This document shows, piece after piece, positions 1-5,712 of a stretch of DNA of 5,712 nt. The position numbers were made by a program, and so were the translations under genes. The notes under the pieces are model-generated. The model did no database searches. It saw nothing but the letters and a program-made list of their open reading frames with translations, and had not been told where the DNA came from. Numbering within the stretch: position 1 is the stretch's first letter; each line of letters begins with the position of its first letter. The stretch comes from an uncultured Ardenticatenia bacterium (lineage in GTDB: Bacteria; Chloroflexota; Anaerolineae; Promineifilales; Promineifilaceae). Location: positions 1-5,712 of the forward strand of contig CALLZA010000482.1 in the NCBI GenBank assembly GCA_937858165.1, read 5' to 3'.

Positions 1-166
1 TCTGTGTTGCATGTTGAGTGTGGATCACTGTGAACACATGTGTTATCTGCGATGTGTGATCGTTGCTTTGTTGCAGATGTTCGCTGATTATGTGTGTTTG
101 ATGAGTGCTCGTTTGCTTTTAAGTCAGATCTATATGCGTAGTATAGTTTCTTCTGTTTTTTTTTTT
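1..166. other. Non-genomic read-through junk at contig end
   Basis: This stretch is T/G-rich and visibly lower in GC than everything after 233. It ends in a run of 11 T (156-166) that abuts the outer end of the P7 adapter. Read on the minus strand, the order is insert, transposon end, index, P7, poly-A, then disordered sequence. That is what an Illumina read shows when it runs off a short fragment. An open frame crosses the region (11-262, +) but its protein is composed of junk plus translated adapter, so no gene is called. Biological origin cannot be formally excluded for 1-155, but the join to the adapter makes it very unlikely. Confidence 0.88.
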
Positions 167-232
167 CAAGCAGAAGACGGCATACGAGATCTAGTACGGT
201 CTCGTGGGCTCGGAGATGTGTATAAGAGACAG
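167..232 (+). other. Illumina P7 + i7 index + Nextera transposon-end adapter
   Basis: Three parts of the Nextera index-1 adapter are present without a mismatch that I can see. The P7 flow-cell sequence occupies 167-190, beginning CAAGCAGAAGACGG. An 8-base index, CTAGTACG, occupies 191-198; its reverse complement CGTACTAG is the index I know as Nextera N702. The read-2 primer site follows at 199-213 (GTCTCGTGGGCTCGG), and the 19-bp Tn5 mosaic end at 214-232 (AGATGTGTATAAGAGACAG). This is synthetic library sequence left untrimmed in the assembly. The Tn5 mosaic end here is not evidence of a natural transposon. Confidence 0.98.
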
Positions 233-938
233 GTTCTGCGCTTCGTTCTTCGTCAACACTGACGAAGACCACAACCAGATCGCCAGCTTCTACACCGGGG
301 CGATGGCCCACGCCGGCAAGCTCCACTTCGCCGACTGCGCCCCTGACGCTGACCTGACGATCATCACCCCCAATGACCCCGGTGCCATGCGGGCCTACGT
401 GGCCGAGTGCAAGGCCATCGGCCTGCCCTACATCTACGACCCCAGCCAGCAGACGCTGCGCGTGACGGGCGAGGAGTTGTGCGAGGGGCTGGACGGCTGC
501 ATGCTGCTGTCGCTGAACGAGTACGAGTTCAGTCTGGTGAAAGAGAAGACCGGGCTGAGCGAGGCCGAGATTCTCGACCGGGCCGGCGGGCTGGTGATGA
601 CGATGGGCGCGTCCGGTTCGCGTCTGGTAGTGGGGGGGCAGGAGTTGTGGATTCCGCCCGTGCCGCCGCGCGTGCTGGCCGAGCCGACCGGAGCGGGCGA
701 CGCCTACCGAGCCGGACTGCTGCGCGGCATGCAGTTGGGCGCGCCGTGGGCCGTAGCCGGGCGCATGGGCGCGCTGGCCGCCGCCTACGTGCTGGAGCAG
801 TTCGGGCCGCAAAACCACAGTTTTACCCGCGCCGAGTTCGTGGCGCGCTATCGCGAGCATTTCGATGACGAGGGCGTGCTCGACGCGCTGCTCGTCGCAC
901 CTGAGTACATCCCGTCGCCTCTGCCCGTCGCTCCCTAG
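233..938 (+). CDS. PfkB-family carbohydrate/adenosine kinase, 5' truncated by adapter
   Basis: This is a ribokinase/PfkB-family kinase, a cytoplasmic enzyme that transfers phosphate from ATP to a sugar or nucleoside hydroxyl. The genuine frame starts at codon 234 and gives 234 residues. The family is usually a little over 300 residues, so roughly the first 80 are missing. Numbering from 234, I see a TD..NQ..FY.GAM segment (8-24), the Mg-binding NxxE motif as NEYE (95-98), TMGASGS (123-129), and the PfkB signature PTGAGDAYRAG with the catalytic Asp at residue 156 (bases 699-701). A C-terminal AAYVLEQFGPQ segment follows. Any ATG upstream (for example 204) lies in adapter and must not be used as a start. 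The gene sits 39 bases before ahcY on the same strand, so adenosine, the AhcY product, is the most attractive substrate. That is inference from context, and a sugar substrate remains possible. The kinase family is confident and the substrate is not. Confidence 0.9.
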
Positions 939-958
939 GGGGCGCGGCAAGGCCAGTT

Positions 959-965
959 TAAGGAG
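959..965 (+). promoter_or_regulatory. Shine-Dalgarno site of ahcY
   Basis: TAAGGAG is a seven-base match to the anti-Shine-Dalgarno complement. It lies 12 bases before the ATG at 978, slightly further than the usual spacing. It is the only convincing ribosome binding site in front of any gene in the window, which suggests strong translation of ahcY. An in-frame TAG at 972-974 excludes any start further upstream. Confidence 0.8.
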
Positions 966-974
966 AAATAGTAG

Positions 975-2240
<1,266 letters not shown>

Positions 2241-2254
2241 TTCAATTAGGGCCA

Positions 2255-2321
2255 GGTTCCAGGTTCAAGGGGCCAGGGAAGAGCACTCTTTCCTGGCCCC
2301 TGGCCCCTGGAACCTTTCTTT
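2255..2321 (+). terminator. GC-rich hairpin with T-rich tail after ahcY
   Basis: The 26-base arms 2255-2280 and 2289-2314 are complementary at 22 positions plus one G-U, around an 8-base loop (2281-2288). The tail TTTCTTT (2315-2321) follows directly. This is the form of a Rho-independent terminator and lies 14 bases after the ahcY stop. An outer pair, TTCAAT (2241-2246) and ATTGAA (2324-2329), brackets the structure, making an 89-base nested inverted repeat. The arms have a 7-base internal rhythm (CCAGGTT twice at 2252-2265; CCCCTGG twice at 2297-2310). It may therefore be a dispersed palindromic repeat that has come to serve as a terminator. The pairing is directly visible; function is inferred. 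Confidence 0.55.
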
Positions 2322-2324
2322 CCA

Positions 2325-2353
2325 TTGAACTCTCCTCGCCGGTGTAGTAGATT
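2325..2353 (+). promoter_or_regulatory. Possible sigma70-type promoter for the PAP2-like gene
   Basis: TTGAAC (2325-2330) and TAGATT (2348-2353) each match four of six consensus bases and are exactly 17 bases apart. Initiation near 2360 would give a leader of about 34 bases before the ATG at 2394. The position, directly behind the terminator-like hairpin, is sensible for a new transcription unit. Matches of this quality also arise by chance, so the call is tentative. Confidence 0.3.
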
Positions 2354-2360
2354 GGGAAGT

Positions 2361-2390
2361 GGGCGGCCCGGCCTACAGGGCGGCCCGACC
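2361..2390 (+). repeat. Direct repeat in the leader of the PAP2-like gene
   Basis: GGGCGGCCCGGCC (2361-2373) recurs as GGGCGGCCCGACC (2378-2390) with 12 of 13 bases identical and a 17-base period. It ends three bases before the ATG at 2394 and occupies the place where a ribosome binding site would be expected. It could be a protein-binding site, a translation-modulating structure, or simple local duplication. The sequence does not decide. Confidence 0.45.
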
Positions 2391-2393
2391 GTC

Positions 2394-3020
2394 ATGAGCA
2401 TACCAAGAGACACACACGTAGCCGATCGCGTCGGCTGGGTGAAGCTGGCCCGCGTCCTGTCCAACGTCATCAGCCCGCCGACGATGTTCGCGGCGACGGG
2501 GTTGGCGTTGGGCGTGCGCGAGCGGGGGTGGTGGCCCGGCTTCGGTTGGGGGGCGCTCTATGCCCTGATCATCTCCCTGACGCCGATGCTGGTTATCCTC
2601 TATTTGATGCGCACCGGCCGCATCGGCGATCTGCACATGAGCGCCACGCGCGAGCGCCACATCCCCTATCTAACGGCCGCGGCGTCGGGGGCGCTGGTCT
2701 ATGGCCTGCTGACGCTGCTCAACGGCCCGGCCCTGCTGCGCTGTCTGGCGATCTTCAATGTCGTCACCCTGAGCGCCCTGGCCCTCATCAATAGTCGCTG
2801 GCTGATCAGCATTCATGCCACGGCCGCCGCGGCCTCATGGCTCATCGCCGCGTTCGTCTTTGGCCCGCTGGTCGGGCTGGTGGTGTTGCCGGTGGCGGTG
2901 CTTATCTGCTACGTGCGCCTCTACCTGAAGCGCCACACGCCGGCTCAGGTCCTGGCCGGGGCGGCGCTGGGCTTGTCAGTGGTGGGCATTATGCGGTTGT
3001 TGGGCTGCTTTGTGATTTAA
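2394..3020 (+). CDS. PAP2-like polytopic membrane protein
   Basis: The 208-residue protein is very hydrophobic, with about six membrane helices (near 24-44, 52-72, 94-110, 116-134, 142-176 and 185-205). Its second half resembles the type 2 phosphatidic acid phosphatase (PAP2) fold. A histidine in SIHAT (H141) sits where PSGH is expected. R175-x5-H181 followed by Q185 stands in for the SRxxxxxHxxxD motif, so the last Asp is Gln. A basic RERHIP segment (86-91) may be a remnant of KxxxxxxRP. If active it would hydrolyse a lipid or isoprenyl phosphate at the membrane, but motif erosion makes an altered or lost activity possible. I chose the ATG at 2394 over the in-frame TTG at 2325 because the TTG overlaps the hairpin's outer arm and a possible -35 element. 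No Shine-Dalgarno is visible. The fold is moderately supported and the substrate unknown. Confidence 0.7.
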   Translation: MSIPRDTHVADRVGWVKLARVLSNVISPPTMFAATGLALGVRERGWWPGFGWGALYALIISLTPMLVILYLMRTGRIGDLHMSATRERHIPYLTAAASGALVYGLLTLLNGPALLRCLAIFNVVTLSALALINSRWLISIHATAAAASWLIAAFVFGPLVGLVVLPVAVLICYVRLYLKRHTPAQVLAGAALGLSVVGIMRLLGCFVI

Positions 3021-3028
3021 GAAGATAA

Positions 3029-3086
3029 AAACCACAGATTACACCGATTTTCTTTGAATCTGTGAAATCTGAGTAATCTGTGGTTT
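3029..3086 (+). repeat. AT-rich palindromic intergenic repeat with 9-nt periodicity
   Basis: AAACCACAGATTAC (3029-3042) is the exact reverse complement of 3073-3086, and pairing continues inward to 3050/3065 with two mismatches. The right half is three 9-base units, AATCTGTGA, AATCTGAGT and AATCTGTGG (3057-3083). The island is much poorer in GC than the genes around it. It starts nine bases after the PAP2-like stop and ends 20 bases before the nucleotidyltransferase start. A transcript could fold into a hairpin, but no U-tract follows, so it is called a repeat rather than a terminator. Very similar CCACAGATTACACAGAT-type spacers are familiar to me from many environmental bacterial genomes; that is recollection, not a search. 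Confidence 0.8.
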
Positions 3087-3106
3087 CTTCCTCCGACTCT
3101 TGAGCT

Positions 3107-3886
3107 ATGTTCGAACAAGAACGCTTCATCGGCCGCTTGCAGCGCCACGTCATGACCGAGGCGCGCATCCTGACCTGCTTCCTGTCCGGCTCCTTCGGCC
3201 GCCGCGCCGACGATGCCTTTTCCGACGTCGACATCGCTCTGGTCTACGGTAACGCCGCCGAGCGCGACGCGGCCTGGGCCGAGCGGCGGGAGTTTGTGCG
3301 CGCGGTGATGCCCTACGTGGCCGTGCGCGCCTTCGACGCCGAGCACGTGCGCCCCTATCTGCATGTGGCCCTGTATAGCAATGGGGCCAAGGCCGACTTC
3401 CGCTTCGAGACGACCGACAGCCTGGCCCCCAACCCTGGCGACCGCGAGTTGCGCGTGCTGAAAGACACCGGTCGCTGGGCGGAGACGTTCCAGGCCGCTT
3501 CCTCGCGCCTGGCCCCGGCCCAGCCCTACATCAGCCCGGCCGACCTGACCATTCTGGACGACCGCTTTTGGGTTATGTTCTGGGACGTGCTGCGGCTGCT
3601 GAAGCGCGGCGACACCGACAAGCCCTTCCCCGTCTATCTGCAACTGCTCACCTTCACCCTGCCGCCGCTGCTGGCGGCGCTGCCGCCGGAGGAGCCGGCG
3701 CGGGCGGCGCTGCTGCGGGCCAACTTCGGCGACGACGCCGCAGCCGCCCTGCGCGGCCTGGGTGAGCTGCTCAACGCCTACGTGGCCGCCCGCAGCGCCG
3801 TCATCCGCCGGCAGAACCTGGTTTACCCGATCAACACGGCGTTTGAGGGGGAGGTTCGGCGGGTGGTGGAGCGGTTGGTGAAGTAG
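3107..3886 (+). CDS. Nucleotidyltransferase-domain protein (GSx10DxD)
   Basis: The 259-residue soluble protein starts with a Pol-beta-superfamily nucleotidyltransferase domain. The signature is G28-S29, ten residues, then D40-V-D42 (GSFGRRADDAFSDVD). A likely third metal-binding Asp is D97 in KADFRFE. Such enzymes transfer a nucleoside monophosphate to a small molecule, protein or nucleic acid. The C-terminal half (about 145-259) is helical and Trp/Leu-rich (RFWVMFWDVLRLL), in the manner of substrate-binding domains of kanamycin- or streptomycin-type adenylyltransferases. The similarity is too general to claim resistance. No HEPN partner gene adjoins it, so a minimal MNT/HEPN toxin pair is not supported. 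The start is fixed by an in-frame TGA two codons upstream (TGA GCT ATG), with no Shine-Dalgarno. Domain call good, substrate unknown. Confidence 0.85.
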   Translation: MFEQERFIGRLQRHVMTEARILTCFLSGSFGRRADDAFSDVDIALVYGNAAERDAAWAERREFVRAVMPYVAVRAFDAEHVRPYLHVALYSNGAKADFRFETTDSLAPNPGDRELRVLKDTGRWAETFQAASSRLAPAQPYISPADLTILDDRFWVMFWDVLRLLKRGDTDKPFPVYLQLLTFTLPPLLAALPPEEPARAALLRANFGDDAAAALRGLGELLNAYVAARSAVIRRQNLVYPINTAFEGEVRRVVERLVK

Positions 3887-3887
3887 C

Positions 3888-3922
3888 CAGTATTCAGTAG
3901 GTCAGTTGTCGGTTGTTGGTTG
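3888..3922 (+). repeat. CAGT-type heptad repeat (copy 1)
   Basis: Five consecutive 7-base units follow the nucleotidyltransferase stop: CAGTATT, CAGTAGG, TCAGTTG, TCGGTTG and TTGGTTG. The 13-mer TCAGTAGGTCAGT at 3894-3906 recurs exactly, in the same orientation, at 4588-4600 on the other side of the methyltransferase-like gene. The array decays progressively from CAGT to GGTTG units. No coding frame or RNA gene is apparent in this spacer. Confidence 0.65.
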
Positions 3923-3933
3923 GTGTTCTTCAT

Positions 3934-3965
3934 CTCCCCTGTCCCCCCGCTCCCCCGCTCCTCTG
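3934..3965 (+). repeat. C-rich 8-nt tandem repeat between convergent genes
   Basis: Four 8-base units, CTCCCCTG, TCCCCCCG, CTCCCCCG and CTCCTCTG, lie end to end between two convergent genes. The plus strand is almost pure pyrimidine, so the minus strand carries G-runs that might form unusual secondary structure. No clear hairpin-plus-T terminator for either gene is visible here. The period is seen directly and any role is unknown. Confidence 0.6.
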
Positions 3966-3979
3966 CGCTCCAACTGAGC

Positions 3980-4570
3980 TCACCATAGATAGGGAATAAA
4001 CCGCTTCGTCCGGCGCATATAGTCGGCGTAGGGTTCGCCCAGCGCTTCCAGCAGGGCGCGCTCTTCCAGGCGGACGCGGTAGCCGAAGGTGACGACGATG
4101 GCCAGGGCCACCAGCAGCAGCCCCAACCCGTGCCCCAACATCAGCGTCGTGCCCAATAGGGAGAGGATGCTGCCGCTGTAGGCCGGGTGGCGGATGCGGC
4201 GATAGGGCGGCGCATCCACCACGCGCTGGTCGGCAAAGGTCGCCACGTCAACGGTGAAGAAGCGGCCGAGCGTCCGAATGGCCCAGCGCCGCAGCGCGAA
4301 CCCGGCAAAGGCCAGCAGAATGCCGAGGACGAAGAGATAGGGGCGGTGATAGGGCAACGTGCCCTGCGGCTGGAAGTGGGCCAGCAGAGCGGCAGCGATG
4401 ATGGCCGCCGACAGGCCGAGGCGAAAGAGGTTGTGCGAACCGCCGTCGCGCACGACGACCGTGTCGCCCTTGGGGTGTTTGCGGATGGAGTCCAGCACGT
4501 CGGGCGTGGCCCAGATGGCCAGGACGATGAGGAGGGTCAGGGCGTAGGGGAGCTGGGTGAAGAGGGACAT
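3980..4570 (-). CDS. Isoprenylcysteine carboxyl methyltransferase (ICMT)-like membrane protein
   Basis: The 196-residue protein has four to five hydrophobic segments (about 8-22, 50-65, 76-92 and 132-160). Its C-terminal half has the hallmarks of the ICMT/PEMT-like membrane methyltransferase family. These are RHPAYSG (127-133) for cofactor binding, and a final RVRLEERALLE segment (165-175) leading into GEPYADYMRRTKRFIP. These proteins use S-adenosylmethionine to methylate a lipid-like or prenyl-cysteine substrate at the membrane. Bacterial members rarely have a proven substrate, so none is named. Length is normal for the family. The start is fixed by an in-frame TAA two codons upstream (TAA CCC ATG on the minus strand), and no Shine-Dalgarno is seen. 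It converges with the nucleotidyltransferase and diverges from the ABC gene, so it is probably transcribed alone. If active it would produce S-adenosylhomocysteine, the AhcY substrate, but so would every methyltransferase. Confidence 0.87.
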   Translation of the reverse strand: MSLFTQLPYALTLLIVLAIWATPDVLDSIRKHPKGDTVVVRDGGSHNLFRLGLSAAIIAAALLAHFQPQGTLPYHRPYLFVLGILLAFAGFALRRWAIRTLGRFFTVDVATFADQRVVDAPPYRRIRHPAYSGSILSLLGTTLMLGHGLGLLLVALAIVVTFGYRVRLEERALLEALGEPYADYMRRTKRFIPYLW

Positions 4571-4573
4571 GGG

Positions 4574-4609
4574 TTAGTGGGCAGTGGTCAGTAGGTCAGT
4601 GGACAGGGG
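4574..4609 (+). repeat. CAGT-type heptad repeat (copy 2)
   Basis: Units TTAGTGG, GCAGTGG, TCAGTAG, GTCAGTGG (one base longer) and ACAGGGG lie just upstream of the methyltransferase-like start codon. They share a 13-mer with the array at 3888-3922 in the same orientation, so the gene between them is bracketed by direct repeats about 690 bases apart. The array would fall in the 5' leader of the minus-strand gene, where it leaves no room for a Shine-Dalgarno. Confidence 0.65.
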
Positions 4610-4615
4610 TTCGAT

Positions 4616-4645
4616 GTGTTACCTGGATTCACAAGTCAGTGTCAG
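4616..4645 (-). promoter_or_regulatory. Weak promoter candidate for the ICMT-like gene
   Basis: On the minus strand CTGACA (4645-4640) matches five of six -35 bases. TAACAC (4621-4616) matches three of six -10 bases, after an 18-base spacer. Initiation near 4608 would give a leader of about 38 bases containing the heptad repeats. The -10 match is poor, so this is only the best candidate in the spacer. I found no comparable candidate on the plus strand for the ABC gene. Confidence 0.2.
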
Positions 4646-4779
4646 CGTGAAGTGTAGAGCAAATCGGTTGCCCCGTGAATAGAAGCGCTAACTGTTGAGC
4701 TGGAAAGAGGCCAACCAGCGGTTGAAAGTCGCCCAATCCGGCGGTGGGCGCTACCATTGGCCCATTCCTGCCCCGGTCG

Positions 4780-4792
4780 GCCGATGATCGGC
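4780..4792. promoter_or_regulatory. Short palindrome before the ABC exporter gene
   Basis: GCCGAT-G-ATCGGC is a perfect 6-base dyad around one base, ending 14 bases before the ATG at 4807. Its size and place would suit a repressor site or a small leader hairpin. A dyad this short is expected by chance in GC-rich DNA. The rest of the 4610-4806 spacer holds no gene, RNA or Shine-Dalgarno that I can support. Confidence 0.25.
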
Positions 4793-4806
4793 AACGGCAC
4801 CGACGT

Positions 4807-5712
4807 ATGAAAACACTATGGCGCTACCTTCGCCCTCTCCGTAAGTGGGTATTCGTTTCGTTACTGCTGGCGGCCGTCGGCCAGGTGCTCGACCTGGTAG
4901 ACCCGCTCATCCTCGGCCGCATCATCGACGAGTACGCGCTCAACCCCGCCGGGCGGCCGGAGAGCGAACTGGTGCGCGGTGTATTGGGCTGGCTGGCGCT
5001 GGCCGTGGGCGTGGCCCTCGTCGCCCGGCTGGCCAAGTCGTTGCAGGACTACGTGTTGACCTACGTCGTCCAGTCGTCGGGGATGCAGCTCTTCAACGAC
5101 GGCCTGCGCCAGACGCTGCGCCTGACCTACCAGGAGTATGAAGACAGCAGCAGCGGCGAGACGGTGGCCCTGCTGCAAAAGGTGCGCAACGACACCGAGC
5201 GCTTCATCAACGCCGCGGTTAACATCCTCTTCTCGACCGTCGTCGGCATGGGCTTCCTGATCTGGTACGCCATTACGCGCCACTGGCTGCTCATCCCGGT
5301 TTTCGTCATCGGCGTGCTGGTGCTGGGCGGGCTGACGGGGCTGCTGAGCCAGAAGATTCGCACGACGCAGCGGGCCATCGTGCGCCAGACGCGGACGATG
5401 TACGGCACGATGACCGAGTCGCTGCGCAACATCGAGCTGGTCAAGAGCCTGGGGCTGACCTTCCCGGAGATTCGCCGCATGCAGGGGTACACGCAGCAGA
5501 TTCTCGACCTGGAGATGGAGAAGGTGCGGCGGGGGGGGGCGCTCCGCCATTTGCAAGGGGCGAGCAACAAAGTCCCGAAGCAGTCGCACCCTTTTCTTTT
5601 ACATTGGCTCATCTTTCCCCGTGTCCTCTCGGCCCGCGCACCCGGGTCGCCTACCATAGTTCACCACACCCCCATCTGCCCCTTGCCACATCTGAGGGGC
5701 GTTTCTCCTCAA
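4807..5712 (+). CDS. ABC exporter, transmembrane domain (3' truncated)
   Basis: The frame is open from ATG 4807 to the window edge (302 codons) with no stop. The first ~242 residues are a typical type-1 ABC exporter membrane domain. MKTLWRYLRP leads into helix 1 (about 14-36, with the LVDPLILGRIIDEY segment after it), helix 2 (57-77), and helices 3-4 (139-182). Next come the TMYGTMTESLRNIELVKSLG coupling region (197-216) and the start of a further helix segment, EMEKVRR. Complete half-transporters have about 600 residues, so the rest of the membrane domain and the whole ATPase domain (Walker A, LSGGQ, Walker B) are absent. Direction is export; substrate cannot be read. From about residue 243 the residues look corrupted (see 5531-5712). 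An in-frame GTG at 4744 is a possible earlier start, but MKTLWRYLRP is the usual family N-terminus. No Shine-Dalgarno is seen. Confidence 0.9.
   Translation, partial: MKTLWRYLRPLRKWVFVSLLLAAVGQVLDLVDPLILGRIIDEYALNPAGRPESELVRGVLGWLALAVGVALVARLAKSLQDYVLTYVVQSSGMQLFNDGLRQTLRLTYQEYEDSSSGETVALLQKVRNDTERFINAAVNILFSTVVGMGFLIWYAITRHWLLIPVFVIGVLVLGGLTGLLSQKIRTTQRAIVRQTRTMYGTMTESLRNIELVKSLGLTFPEIRRMQGYTQQILDLEMEKVRRGGALRHLQGASNKVPKQSHPFLLHWLIFPRVLSARAPGSPTIVHHTPICPLPHLRGVSPQ
5531..5712. other. Error-rich contig end over the ABC gene
   Basis: After a run of nine G (5531-5539) the frame stays open, but the residues depart from the family in a patterned way. ALRHLQG, KQSHPFLLHWLIFPRVLS and similar pieces still line up without gaps with what I expect of this family (roughly F/L-LQG, then LRQSILF-LLWLIFRGVLSPG). 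From about 5650 no resemblance is left. Codon usage also loses its GC-rich third positions. In-frame substitutions without indels that grow worse towards the end fit low-quality Illumina read tails better than mutation. The expected sequence is from memory of the family, not an alignment. Confidence 0.65.

Noticed and set aside
214..232. Tn5 mosaic end as a natural transposon terminus
   Set aside because: It is joined to the P7 sequence, an index and a read primer site, so it is synthetic library adapter.
11..262. Open frame of 83 codons at the left end
   Set aside because: It runs from junk through poly-T and adapter into real sequence in the wrong frame; no genuine gene.
2325..2393. N-terminal extension of the PAP2-like protein from TTG 2325
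   Set aside because: The extension would overlap the hairpin arm, the candidate promoter and the direct repeat, and its Arg/Gly/Pro-rich sequence does not resemble a membrane protein N-terminus.
3029..3086. CRISPR-like repeat
   Set aside because: There is one palindrome with 9-base internal units and no regularly spaced repeats with unique spacers or cas genes.
3017..3643. Minus-strand open frame opposite the nucleotidyltransferase
   Set aside because: The plus-strand frame has a clear GSx10DxD motif; the reverse translation is Gly/Ala/Val/Gln-rich with no motif and runs into the palindromic repeat.
3107..3886. Aminoglycoside-resistance gene or MNT/HEPN antitoxin
   Set aside because: The shared nucleotidyltransferase core is common to many functions, no HEPN gene is adjacent, and no resistance-specific motif can be recognised.
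4744..4806. Earlier GTG start for the ABC exporter
   Set aside because: It adds 21 residues without family character, and MKTLWRYLRP at 4807 is the usual beginning; there is no Shine-Dalgarno for either.
4861..5657. Long minus-strand open frames opposite the ABC gene
   Set aside because: They are antisense shadows of GC-rich coding sequence, with Arg/Gln/His-rich or low-complexity translations and no domain.

Overview
The window appears to be one end-to-end metagenomic or draft-genome contig of a GC-rich bacterium, with artefacts at both ends. The left 232 bases are not genomic. Bases 167-232 are an Illumina P7/Nextera library adapter with a readable index, and bases 1-166 are the poly-T and junk expected from reading past that adapter. 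At the right end, from about 5531, the sequence keeps the reading frame of an ABC transporter but degrades into substitution-rich, family-incompatible residues. That pattern fits low-quality read ends rather than biology. Trustworthy genomic sequence therefore runs from about 233 to 5530.

The gene types, the archaeal/Thermotoga-type S-adenosylhomocysteine hydrolase, the high GC at third codon positions, the scarcity of Shine-Dalgarno sites and the repeat-rich spacers together suggest a Chloroflexota (Anaerolineae-like) organism. This is an inference from general family knowledge, not a computed assignment.

Layout. A 5'-truncated PfkB-family kinase (233-938, +) is followed after 39 bases by a complete adenosylhomocysteinase gene, ahcY (978-2240, +), with a strong Shine-Dalgarno. 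The pair probably forms an operon in which AhcY splits S-adenosylhomocysteine and the kinase may remove the released adenosine. A GC-rich hairpin with a T-rich tail (2255-2321) probably ends that transcript, and a possible sigma70-type promoter lies right behind it. Next are a PAP2-like polytopic membrane protein (2394-3020, +) and a GSx10DxD nucleotidyltransferase (3107-3886, +), separated by an AT-rich palindromic repeat. Converging on these is an isoprenylcysteine-methyltransferase-like membrane protein (4570-3980, -). Divergent from it is the transmembrane domain of an ABC exporter (4807 to the end, +), whose ATPase half lies outside the window.

The kinase and AhcY form one plausible functional unit (activated methyl cycle). 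The other four genes show no evident common pathway. Most of the larger intergenic spaces carry a different short-period repeat: a 7-nt palindromic element, a 9-nt palindromic element, CAGT-type heptads on both sides of the methyltransferase-like gene, and an 8-nt C-rich tract. I see no CRISPR array, tRNA, rRNA, transposase or clearly novel system.
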